Made by a program: the position numbers and the translations under genes. From Sipunculus nudus (Eukaryota > Annelida > Sipuncula > Golfingiida > Sipunculidae), in NCBI GenBank assembly GCA_026874595.1, contig CM049309.1, positions 12,636,576 through 12,700,575 of the forward strand: a DNA stretch of 64,000 bases. The letters are read 5' to 3'. Numbering within the stretch: the first letter of the stretch is position 1; every line of letters starts with the position of its first letter. Under the pieces are notes generated by a model that searched no databases, was not told the DNA's origin, and worked only from the letters and a program-made list of their open reading frames with translations. Positions 45,506 to 56,766 of the stretch are shown one piece after another.

Positions 45506-46698
45506 TTAAAAAGGAAACTGTTTGTGAAACTGGCTGAGCACCGTCTGGGTCTGTTCAGCAGGGATGAGGGCCATGAGCTCCAGGGCATCTCTCATTCTCT
45601 TGAGCGTTTCATAGTTGTCTCTGCCCGTGACCGTCAGAGTGAAGACTTCCATATCACCTACTTTCCTCCGCTTGTCCATCGTGGCACCGACCTGCGGAGC
45701 CCAAAGACCTGTGGCTTTTCTTTTCTGGCCCGCCTGTAGACCTGTCTTCTCATCCACCCGACCGGGGCAGGCACAGATTCGGACCTCGGCAGACTGTCTG
45801 CCCAGCACTTGCCCCTGGTGTTCCAGCGTGAAGATGACCCTGAGAGGGCGTCTGTTCAGTCCACCCACACAGGAAGAGAAGCACATGAACTGGTAGAGGT
45901 TGGTGATCCATTGGTTACCCGCTTGTGGTGTCTGATGGGGTATAATGACTGACTGCCTGAGCGTTTCGGGGTCCTCGTAGTACCGGGAAAGTGAATGTTC
46001 GCATCGCAGCAGGTGGGATGGTGCTGGGTGGTTGTCGTTGAACTCGCTTGTACCGGCGTGGTTTGGACATCGGGTGACGATATCCTGCACGTGTTCTGGC
46101 TTGACATAGACAGGCATGGCTCTGATAATACTACCGCTGGGAGGTGGGGTGCCGTGGTGAACTTGACCGGACAAGCAGTGGCCATGCGCACATAGAGTTT
46201 ATTCAGAGCTGGTGAGTAGGTCCAGTTGGCAGATTTGGTGTCCTTGACTGGCTGTTCGAAACCCACCTGGAAGCCGTAGTGGCCTGGGTATGCCGTGGCA
46301 GACGGCAGGGAGTGCTGCTGGCCTGTGGCTGGAGAAGCCTGCGGTGACGGGGTTGATGTGGTCAGGGGTACAGGGATTTGCGAGTCCGCTGCTCTGTCAC
46401 TCATGTCACGTGACGCATCGGCTTCCAGCAGATCCTGTACGCTGTCGGCATGAGTGTAATATTCTTCGGGATCCGTTTTCAGAAGATCGGCGTGTGGACG
46501 GCCGAGAACTCCCTCCACGTCCGCCGTGCTGAGTGGACAGAGGTCCTCCGAATCCGAACCGGAACTGAGCGAATGCCACAGCTGATCCACCTCATCTGAA
46601 ACATCGTATTGCTCGGTGTCTTCTAGCTCAAACGCTGGTTGCTTTTTCGCCGGGCTGGTTTGAAGATCGGTCCGATGATAGTGCATGAATGAAGTCAT
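45506..46698 (-). pseudogene. p53: p53-like copy 15, frameshifted inside the DNA-binding domain
   Basis: Same two lesions as copy 10: the missing base near 46151 and the 9-bp deletion near 45761 that removes D315-R317. No further damage has accumulated since the duplication. Confidence 0.95.
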
Positions 46699-46778
46699 TT
46701 TTTTTCAGTTATTGTGAATAGCAGGATGTTGTTATGTGAAAAGCGGCTCGGATACTGCAGTCAATTACGGGAAGTGGG

Positions 46779-46787
46779 TATATATAT
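46779..46787 (-). promoter_or_regulatory. TATA-type core promoter, copy 15
   Basis: Standard TA run, 81 bp upstream of the ATG. Confidence 0.45.
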
Positions 46788-48818
46788 TTGACCATTGTAT
46801 TTAAAGTGATAAGTATTTCCTGAAGAGCGGTCAGTTCATAAGGCGTTGTTGAGAGTAGATATCTAGCGCAGTCTGGTAGTCGCCATCGCAGAACCTATTG
46901 GACACGGTCCATTACTCTCAACCCATCACATCACAGGGCGTGGGAGGAATGATTAGGTCGGGGCGCCCGGTGCGGGCAGGGCCGTCCCGGTCCACTGCTT
47001 CTCACTCGGAACCGGGCAAGCCTCTTGATTATCATTACCAGTGCTCAGTTAAGGGAAATGACTTCAAACGGAGACTTAAACAATCGCAATGTTCTTGCAG
47101 TGTAACAGTGAGAAGATTATTACTCGGAGACCGCATTTAAATGCAGTTCAGAAAAGAGGGACAATCATCATTAATTCATGCAGTCGCTGGTATTTTGCCG
47201 CTGTTGCGCTGAAACTAAACAACCATTTTAATTATCCTAGTGATACATAATAAAATAACAACAATTCAGTACAAGTACACGTGATGAGGTTTATTTAACA
47301 GCTTTGACTCAAGTGAATAATATTTTTTAATGAATTCTATTTGGGCCGAATCGAAAAAAAAATCTTATCTTCTCGTAATGATTTCTATTTTATGTGCTCC
47401 TCGATTAGAATTATAAAGGGTGACACTAAAATTACCATTTTAAACGTAAAATGTTCGAAAGATTTTTGGCTATGTTTTTTTTTTTTCAGGCTCATGGATT
47501 GACAGCGGTGATGTCATCCGGTGTGGGCGAAGTAACCAGCGACTAGGATAACCGCTGAGGAAACAGCTTGCGTAACTGACAGGCTTTAAAATATTAACAA
47601 CTATATTTGTTCTCTTCTCACACACACATTCACGCGCGCACATGCAGTGAATCAATTTTTAATATATTAATGCGCAAGATAAGAATAAAGAGATATATAC
47701 ATATCACCAATTAACATATATATTTTACTGCAGTGTCGCTGAATATACGTCAGGTGAAGACATCATGCAGTTCTTACATCAAACATTGCCGGCAGTCTGA
47801 CCGACACGCACATGCATGTAAAAGTTTAAACAAACCAAAATGAGTCGTCAAGAAAAATCGACAAGTAACATCCAAAAATGCAGTTACCAATAAAAATACA
47901 TTTTAACCAATACCTGCAGAAATAAAAAAAAATTCCTAACCGCTTTGATGTAATACCGAGCAAAAGATCAAAGGCTGTTGTTTGTAAATTTGATGAAATT
48001 CGGAATTTTATTTTTGGTTCACCAAAGGCAATATCAAAACGATAACGTTATCAAAAATAACTCCGACAAATTCACATGGCATTTTTATGTGTGACATTGA
48101 AAGTTTGGGTTGAGTTACAGAATTAATCGGAAACGAGCTCGATATACAGGAAAGCGGCCCTTCATTTTCATGTTCCGCTGCACTCTTGTAAAGGCCGAGG
48201 ATTAATTTGCGGGAACAACTTTTGTTTTGCTATTGTACCGGTACAAAAGGCGACTTTGTCTGGGCTTGCGTATTCAGAAAATGAGATATCCTGGGTTCCA
48301 TCATCTTTTAATAGTGGGCTTTATATTTTGCGGGATTTATTTCACGAGCCCCGGGCAAAGACTGCAACAAAGTATTCATGTTCGGAAAGCGCGTACTGCA
48401 TTGAGTCTCTATATATATAGTCTCCTGTATTGATAATGATGTAATCGCATGATTTTAATAAGGAAAACGGGTTACCAGAATTCATAACAGACAGGATTTT
48501 CTCCATATTTATTGAAGATAAATGACAATAATATCTGACAGTGGGTTGAAAATATTTATTATAATATAATTGAATATGTCAAGCAAATGAAATAGTTTAT
48601 GTAGCAACAATATTGACATAACCCGCAACAATTTACATGTACACAAGGATGTTAGAAAAATATTGTTATTTTAGTGGATCAACACGTAAAAGCACCGAGT
48701 GCACGAAATATAAGCAAATACATAGATGTAATATATTTTAGCACCTAAAGAGTTGTGAACCTAATATTTGAGGCGCTGCTCATGCAGCAGGCATGCAGAA
48801 TGTCCTCTGGAAATTAGG

Positions 48819-50020
48819 TTAAAAAGGAAACTGTTTGTGAAACTGGCTGAGCAACGTCTGGGTCTGTTCAGCAGGGATGAGGGCCATGAGCTCCAGGGCA
48901 TCTCTCATTCTCTTGAGCGTTTCATAGTTGTCTCTGCCCGTGACCGTCAGAGTGAAGACTTCCATATCACCTACTTTCCTCCGCTTGTCCATCGTGGCAC
49001 CGACCTGCGGAGCCCCAAGACCTGTGGCTTTTCTTTTCTGGCCCGCCTGTGGACCTGTCTTCTCATCCACCCGACGGTCCCGACCGGGGCAGGCACAGAT
49101 TCGGACCTCGGCAGACTGTCTGCCCAGCACTTGCCCCTGGTGTTCCAGCGTGAAGATGACCCTGAGAGGGCGTCTGTTGAGTCCACCCACACAGGAAGAG
49201 AAGCACATGAACTGGTAGAGGTTGGTGATCCATTGGTTACCCGCTTGTGGTGTCTGATGAGGTATAATGACTGACTGCCTGCGCGTTTCGGGGTCCTCGT
49301 AGTACCGGGAAAGTGAATGTTCGCATCGCAGCAGGTGGGATGGTGCTGGGTGGTTGTCGTTGAACTCGCTTGTACCGGCGTGGTTTGGACATCGGGTGAC
49401 GATCTCCTGCACGTGTTCCGGCTTGACATAGACAGGCATGGCTCTGATAATACTACCGCTGGGAGGTGGGGTGGCCGTGGTGAACTTGACCGGACAAGCA
49501 GTGGCCATGCGCACATAGAGTTTATTCAGAGCTGGTGAGTAGGTCCAGTTGGCAGATTTGGTGTCCTTGACTGGCTGTTCGAAACCCACCTGGAAGCCGT
49601 AGTGGCCTGGGTATGCCGTGGCAGACGGCAGGGAGTGCTGCTGGCCTGTGGCTGGAGAAGCCTGCGGTGACGGGGTTGATGTGGTCAGGGGTACAGGGAT
49701 TTGCGAGTCCGCTGCTCTGTCACTCATGTCACGGACGCATCGGCTTCCAGCAGATCCTGTACGCTGTCGGCATGAGTGTAATATTCTTCGGGATCCGTTT
49801 TCAGAAGATCGGCGTGTGGACGGCCGAGAACTCCCTCCACGTCCGCCGTGCTGAGTGGACAGAGGTCCTCCGAATCCGAACCGGAACTGAGCGAATGCCA
49901 CAGCTGATCCACCTCATCTGAAACATCGTATTGCTCGGTGTCTTCTAGCACAAACGCTGGTTGCTTTTTCGCCGGGCTGGTTTGATGATCGGTCCGATGA
50001 TAGTGCATGAATGAAGTCAT
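48819..50020 (-). pseudogene. p53: p53-like copy 16, frameshifted at codon 96-97
   Basis: Same missing base (near 49732), L12H and V390L as copy 11. It yields a 98-residue activation-region frame and, from codon 99, a separate DNA-binding/tetramerisation frame. Its right flank is the original context of this allele; copy 11 is the recombinant. Confidence 0.94.
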
Positions 50021-50100
50021 TTTTTTTCAGTTATTGTGAATAGCAGGATGTTGTTATGTGAAAAGCGGCTCGGATACTGCAGTCAATTACGGGAAGTGGG

Positions 50101-50109
50101 TATATATAT
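50101..50109 (-). promoter_or_regulatory. TATA-type core promoter, copy 16
   Basis: Standard TA run, 81 bp upstream of the ATG. Confidence 0.45.
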
Positions 50110-52146
50110 TTGACCATTGTATTTAAAGTGATAAGTATTTCCTGAAGAGCGGTCAGTTCATAAGGCGTTGTTGAGAGTAGATATCTAGCGCAGTCTGGTA
50201 CTCGCCATCGCAGAACCTATTGGACACGGTCCATTACTCTCAACCCATCACATCACAGGGCGTGGGAGGAATGATTAGGTCGGGGCGCCCGGTGCGGGCA
50301 GGGCCGTCCCGGTCCACTGCTTCTCACTCGGAACCGGGCAAGCCTCTTGATTATCATTACCAGTGCTCAGTTAAGGGAAATGACTTCAAACGGAGACTTA
50401 AACAATCGCAATGTTCTTGCAGTGTAACAGTGAGAAGATTATTACTCGGAGACCGCATTTAAATGCAGTTCAGAAAAGAGGGACAATCATCATTAATTCA
50501 TGCAGTCGCTGGTATTTTGCCGCTGTTGCGCTGAAACTAAACAACCATTTTAATTATCCTAGTGATACATAATAAAATAACAACAATTCAGTACAAGTAC
50601 ACGTGATGAGGTTTATTTAACAGGTTTGACTCAAGTGAATAATATTTTTTTAATGAATTCTATTTGGGCCGAATCGAAAAATAAATCTTATCTTCTCGTA
50701 ATGTTTTCTATTTTATGTGCTCCTCGATTAGAATTATAAAGGGTGACACTAAAATTACCATTTTAAACGTAAAATGTTCGAAAGATTTTTGGCTATGTTT
50801 TTTTGTTTTTTTTTAGGCTCATGGATTGACAGCGGTGATGTCATCCGGTGTGGGCGAAGTAACCAGCGACTAGGATAACCGCTGAGGAAACAGCTTCCGT
50901 AACTGACAGGCTTTAATAAATTAACAACTATATTTGTTCTCTTCTCACACACACATTCACGCGCGCACATGCAGTGAATCAATTTTTAATATATTAATGC
51001 GCAAGATAAGAATAAAGATATATATACATATTACCAATTAACATATATATTTTACTGCAGTGTCGCTGAATATACGTCAGGTGAAGACATCATGCAGTTC
51101 TTACATCAAACATTGCCGGCAGTCTGACCGACACGCACATGCATGTAAAAGTTTAAACAAACCAAAATGAGTCGTCAAGAAAAAATCGACAAGTAACATC
51201 CAAAAATGCAGTTACCAATAAAAATACATTTTAACCAATACCTGCAGAAATAAAAAAAATTTCCTAACCGCTTTGATGTAATACCGAGCAAAAGATCAAA
51301 GGCTGTTGTTTGTAAATTTGATGAAATTCGGAATTTTATTTTTGGTTCACCAAAGGCAATATCAAAACGATAACGTTATCAAAAATAACTCCGACAAATT
51401 CACATGGCATTTTTATGTGTGACATTGAAAGTTTGGGTTGAGTTACAGAATTAATCGGAAACGAGCTCGATATACAGGAAAGCGGCCCTTCATTTTCATG
51501 TTCCGCTGCACTCTTTTAAAGGCCGAGGATTAATTTGCGGGAACAACTTTTGTTTTGCTATTGTACCGGTACAAAAGGCGACTTTGTCTGGGCCTGCGTA
51601 TTCAGAAAATGAGATATCCTGGGTTCCATCATCTTTTAATAGTGGGCTTTATATTTTGCGGGATTTATTTCACGAGCCCCGGGCAAAGACTGCAACAAAG
51701 TATTCATGTTCGGAAAGCGCGTACTGCATTGAGTCTCTATATATATAGTCTCTTGTATTGATAATGATGTAATCGCATGATTTTAATAAGGAAAATGGGT
51801 TACCAGAATTCGTTACACACAGGATTTTCTCCATATTTATTGAAGATAAATGACAATAATATCTGACAGTGGGTTGAAAATATTTATTATAATATAATTG
51901 AATATGTCAAGCAAATGAAATAGTTTATGTAGCAACAATATTGACATAACCCGCAACAATTTACATGTACACAAGGATGTTAGAAAAATATTGTTATTTT
52001 AGTGGATCAACACGTAAAAGCACCGAGTGCACGAAATATAAGCAAATACATAGATGTAATATATTATAGCACCTAAAGAGTTGTGAACCTAATATTTGAG
52101 GCGCTGCTCATGCAGCAGGCATGCAGAATGTCCTCTGGAAATTAGG

Positions 52147-53348
52147 TTAAAAAGGAAACTGTTTGTGAAACTGGCTGAGCACCGTCTGGGTCTGTTCAGC
52201 AGGGATGAGGGCCATGAGCTCCAGGGCATCTCTCATTCTCTTGAGCGTTTCATAGTTGTCTCTGCCCGTGACCGTCAGAGTGAAGACTTCCATATCACCT
52301 ACTTTCCTCCGCTTGTCCATCGTGGCACCGACCTGCGGAGCCCCAAGACCTGTGGCTTTTCTTTTCTGGCCCGCCTGTGGACCTGTCTTCTCATCCACCC
52401 GACGGTCCCGACCGGGGCAGGCACAGATTCGGACCTCGGCAGACTGTCTGCCCAGCACTTGCCCCTGGTGTTCCAGCGTGAAGATGACCCTGAGAGGGCG
52501 TCTGTTCAGTCCACCCACACAGGAAGAGAAGCACATGAACTGGTAGAGGTTGGTGATCCATTGGTTACCCGCTTGTGGTGTCTGATGAGGTATAATGACT
52601 GACTGCCTGCGCGTTTCGGGGTCCTCGTAGTACCGGGAAAGTGAATGTTCGCATCGCAGCAGGTGGGATGGTGCTGGGTGGTTGTCGTTGAACTCGCTTG
52701 TACCGGCGTGGTTTGGACATCGGGTGACGATCTCCTGCACGTGTTCCGGCTTGACATAGACAGGCATGGCTCTGATAATACTACCGCTGGGAGGTGGGGT
52801 GGCCGTGGTGAACTTGACCGGACAAGCAGTGGCCATGCGCACATAGAGTTTATTCAGAGCTGGTGAGTAGGTCCAGTTGGCAGATTTGGTGTCCTTGACT
52901 GGCTGTTCGAAACCCACCTGGAAGCCGTAGTGGCCTGGGTATGCCGTGGCAGACGGCAGGGAGTGCTGCTGGCCTGTGGCTGGAGAAGCCTGCGGTGACG
53001 GGGTTGATGTGGTCAGGGGTACAGGGATTTGCGAGTCCGCTGCTCTGTCACTCATGTCACGGACGCATCGGCTTCCAGCAGATCCTGTACGCTGTCGGCA
53101 TGAGTGTAATATTCTTCGGGATCCGTTTTCAGAAGATCGGCGTGTGGACGGCCGAGAACTCCCTCCACGTCCGCCGTGCTGAGTGGACAGAGGTCCTCCG
53201 AATCCGAACCGGAACTGAGCGAATGCCACAGCTGATCCACCTCATCTGAAACATCGTATTGCTCGGTGTCTTCTAGCACAAACGCTGGTTGCTTTTTCGC
53301 CGGGCTGGTTTGATGATCGGTCCGATGATAGTGCATGAATGAAGTCAT
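52147..53348 (-). pseudogene. p53: p53-like copy 17, frameshifted at codon 96-97, hybrid gene
   Basis: The N-terminal half carries copy 16's L12H and the missing base near 53060. The C-terminal end has V390 and the L281 codon of the copy 18 group, so a crossover or conversion switched inside the gene, between about 52508 and 53060. Possible products are as for copy 11: an activation-region fragment and a codon-99 form. Confidence 0.93.
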
Positions 53349-53428
53349 TTTTTTTCAGTTATTGTGAATAGCAGGATGTTGTTATGTGAAAAGCGGCTCG
53401 GATACTGCAGTCAATTACGGGAAGTGGG

Positions 53429-53437
53429 TATATATAT
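53429..53437 (-). promoter_or_regulatory. TATA-type core promoter, copy 17
   Basis: Standard TA run, 81 bp upstream of the ATG. Confidence 0.45.
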
Positions 53438-55474
53438 TTGACCATTGTATTTAAAGTGATAAGTATTTCCTGAAGAGCGGTCAGTTCATAAGGCGTTGTT
53501 GAGAGTAGATATCTAGCGCAGTCTGGTACTCGCCATCGCAGAACCTATTGGACACGGTCCATTACTCTCAACCCATCACATCACAGGGCGTGGGAGGAAT
53601 GATTAGGTCGGGGCGCCCGGTGCGGGCAGGGCCGTCCCGGTCCACTGCTTCTCACTCGGAACCGGGCAAGCCTCTTGATTATCATTACCAGTGCTCAGTT
53701 AAGGGAAATGACTTCAAACGGAGACTTAAACAATCGCAATGTTCTTGCAGTGTAACAGTGAGAAGATTATTACTCGGAGACCGCATTTAAATGCAGTTCA
53801 GAAAAGAGGGACAATCATCATTAATTCATGCAGTCGCTGGTATTTTGCCGCTGTTGCGCTGAAACTAAACAACCATTTTAATTATCCTAGTGATACATAA
53901 TAAAATAACAACAATTCAGTACAAGTACACGTGATGAGGTTTATTTAACAGGTTTGACTCAAGTGAATAATATTTTTTTAATGAATTCTATTTGGGCCGA
54001 ATCGAAAAATAAATCTTATCTTCTCGTAATGTTTTCTATTTTATGTGCTCCTCGATTAGAATTATAAAGGGTGACACTAAAATTACCATTTTAAACGTAA
54101 AATGTTCGAAAGATTTTTGGCTATGTTTTTTTGTTTTTTTTTAGGCTCATGGATTGACAGCGGTGATGTCATCCGGTGTGGGCGAAGTAACCAGCGACTA
54201 GGATAACCGCTGAGGAAACAGCTTCCGTAACTGACAGGCTTTAATAAATTAACAACTATATTTGTTCTCTTCTCACACACACATTCACGCGCGCACATGC
54301 AGTGAATCAATTTTTAATATATTAATGCGCAAGATAAGAATAAAGATATATATACATATTACCAATTAACATATATATTTTACTGCAGTGTCGCTGAATA
54401 TACGTCAGGTGAAGACATCATGCAGTTCTTACATCAAACATTGCCGGCAGTCTGACCGACACGCACATGCATGTAAAAGTTTAAACAAACCAAAATGAGT
54501 CGTCAAGAAAAAATCGACAAGTAACATCCAAAAATGCAGTTACCAATAAAAATACATTTTAACCAATACCTGCAGAAATAAAAAAAATTTCCTAACCGCT
54601 TTGATGTAATACCGAGCAAAAGATCAAAGGCTGTTGTTTGTAAATTTGATGAAATTCGGAATTTTATTTTTGGTTCACCAAAGGCAATATCAAAACGATA
54701 ACGTTATCAAAAATAACTCCGACAAATTCACATGGCATTTTTATGTGTGACATTGAAAGTTTGGGTTGAGTTACAGAATTAATCGGAAACGAGCTCGATA
54801 TACAGGAAAGCGGCCCTTCATTTTCATGTTCCGCTGCACTCTTTTAAAGGCCGAGGATTAATTTGCGGGAACAACTTTTGTTTTGCTATTGTACCGGTAC
54901 AAAAGGCGACTTTGTCTGGGCCTGCGTATTCAGAAAATGAGATATCCTGGGTTCCATCATCTTTTAATAGTGGGCTTTATATTTTGCGGGATTTATTTCA
55001 CGAGCCCCGGGCAAAGACTGCAACAAAGTATTCATGTTCGGAAAGCGCGTACTGCATTGAGTCTCTATATATATAGTCTCTTGTATTGATAATGATGTAA
55101 TCGCATGATTTTAATAAGGAAAATGGGTTACCAGAATTCGTTACACACAGGATTTTCTCCATATTTATTGAAGATAAATGACAATAATATCTGACAGTGG
55201 GTTGAAAATATTTATTATAATATAATTGAATATGTCAAGCAAATGAAATAGTTTATGTAGCAACAATATTGACATAACCCGCAACAATTTACATGTACAC
55301 AAGGATGTTAGAAAAATATTGTTATTTTAGTGGATCAACACGTAAAAGCACCGAGTGCACGAAATATAAGCAAATACATAGATGTAATATATTATAGCAC
55401 CTAAAGAGTTCTGAACCTAATATTTGAGGCGCTGCTCATGCAGCAGGCATGCAGAATGTCCTCTGGAAATTAGG

Positions 55475-56677
55475 TTAAAAAGGAAACTGTTTGTGAAACT
55501 GGCTGAGCACCGTCTGGGTCTGTTCAGCAGGGATGAGGTCCATGAGCTCCAGGGCATCTCTCATTCTCTTGAGCGTTTCATAGTTGTCTCTGCCCGTGAC
55601 CGTCAGAGTGAAGACTTCCATATCACCTACTTTCCTCCGCTTGTCCATCGTGGCACCGACCTGCGGAGCCCCAAGACCTGTGGCTTTTCTTTTCTGGCCC
55701 GCCTGTGGACCTGTCTTCTCATCCACCCGACGGTCCCGACCGGGGCAGGCACAGATTCGGACCTCGGCAGACTGTCTGCCCAGCACTTGCCCCTGGTGTT
55801 CCAGCGTGAAGATGACCCTGAGAGGGCGTCTGTTCAGTCCACCCACACAGGAAGAGAAGCACATGAACTGGTAGAGGTTGGTGATCCATTGGTTACCCGC
55901 TTGTGGTGTCTGATGAGGTATAATGACTGACTGTCTGCGCGTTTCGGGGTCCTCGTAGTACCGGGAAAGTGAATGTTCGCATCGCAGCAGGTGGGATGGT
56001 GCTGGGTGGTTGTCGTTGAACTCGCTTGTACCGGCGTGGTTTGGACATCGGGTGACGATCTCCTGCACGTGTTCCGGCTTGACATAGACAGGCATGGCTC
56101 TGATAATACTACCGCTGGGAGGTGGGGTGGCCGTGGTGAACTTGACCGGACAAGCAGTGGCCATGCGCACATAGAGTTTATTCAGAGCTGGTGAGTAGGT
56201 CCAGTTGGCAGATTTGGTGTCCTTGACTGGCTGTTCGAAACCCACCTGGAAGCCGTAGTGGCCTGGGTATGCCGTGGCAGACGGCAGGGAGTGCTGCTGG
56301 CCTGTGGCTGGAGAAGCCTGCGGTGACGGGGTTGATGTGGTCAGGGGTACAGGGATTTGCGAGTCCGCTGCTCTGTCACTCATGTCACGGGACGCATCGG
56401 CTTCCAGCAGATCCTGTACGCTGTCGGCATGAGTGTAATATTTTTCGCTATCCGTTTTCAGAAGATCGGCGTGTGGACGGCCGAGAACTCCCTCCACGTC
56501 CGCCGTGCTGAGTGGACAGAGGTCCTCCGAATCCGAACCGGAACTGAGCGAATGCCACAGCTGATCCACCTCATCTGAAACATCGTATTGCTCGGTGTCT
56601 TCTAGCACAAACGCTGGTTGCTTTTTCGCCGGGCTGGTTTGAAGATCGGTCCGATGATAGTGCATGAATGAAGTCAT
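55475..56677 (-). CDS. p53: p53-family transcription factor, copy 18 (intact, 400 aa)
   Basis: Intact. Private replacements are P77S (two base changes), E79K and A380D. A380D is at the end of the tetramerisation helix. A silent change at codon 96 (TCA to TCC) creates a CCC run exactly where copies 11, 16 and 17 have lost one base, so this copy looks like the intermediate from which that frameshift arose. The recognised catalytic-type contacts and zinc ligands are unchanged. Confidence 0.95.
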   Translation of the reverse strand: MTSFMHYHRTDLQTSPAKKQPAFVLEDTEQYDVSDEVDQLWHSLSSGSDSEDLCPLSTADVEGVLGRPHADLLKTDSEKYYTHADSVQDLLEADASRDMSDRAADSQIPVPLTTSTPSPQASPATGQQHSLPSATAYPGHYGFQVGFEQPVKDTKSANWTYSPALNKLYVRMATACPVKFTTATPPPSGSIIRAMPVYVKPEHVQEIVTRCPNHAGTSEFNDNHPAPSHLLRCEHSLSRYYEDPETRRQSVIIPHQTPQAGNQWITNLYQFMCFSSCVGGLNRRPLRVIFTLEHQGQVLGRQSAEVRICACPGRDRRVDEKTGPQAGQKRKATGLGAPQVGATMDKRRKVGDMEVFTLTVTGRDNYETLKRMRDALELMDLIPAEQTQTVLSQFHKQFPF

Positions 56678-56757
56678 TTTTTTTCAGTTATTGTGAATAG
56701 CAGGATGTTGTTATGTGAAAAGCGGCTCGGATACTGCAGTCAATTACGGGAAGTGGG

Positions 56758-56766
56758 TATATATAT
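56758..56766 (-). promoter_or_regulatory. TATA-type core promoter, copy 18
   Basis: Standard TA run, 81 bp upstream of the ATG. Confidence 0.45.

Larger units (their letters stand above)
44640..47952. repeat. Repeat unit 15 (3313 bp)
   Basis: Duplicate of unit 10, with the 12-nt poly-T tract at 47475-47486. Confidence 0.95.
34135..49986. repeat. Higher-order repeat, second copy (15,852 bp, five units)
   Basis: Matches the first copy without net indel, including poly-T tracts of 21, 25 and 12 nt, which normally change length fast. Identity continues to 50463, where the next base differs (34612 G versus 50464 T). This is either a very recent duplication or an assembly artefact. Confidence 0.93.
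47953..51280. repeat. Repeat unit 16 (3328 bp)
   Basis: Its coding part equals unit 11. The right part has a poly-T tract interrupted by a G ('tttttttgtttttt' near 50797-50813), shared with units 17 and 18. Positions 49180-52082 match 52508-55410 exactly by eye at a 3,328 bp offset. Confidence 0.94.
51281..54608. repeat. Repeat unit 17 (3328 bp), second crossover hybrid
   Basis: The left part follows unit 18 (the silent CTG codon for L281, 'cttttaaagg', 'cgttacacac'). The part right of 52508 equals unit 16, including the codon 96-97 frameshift and the interrupted poly-T. Confidence 0.92.
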
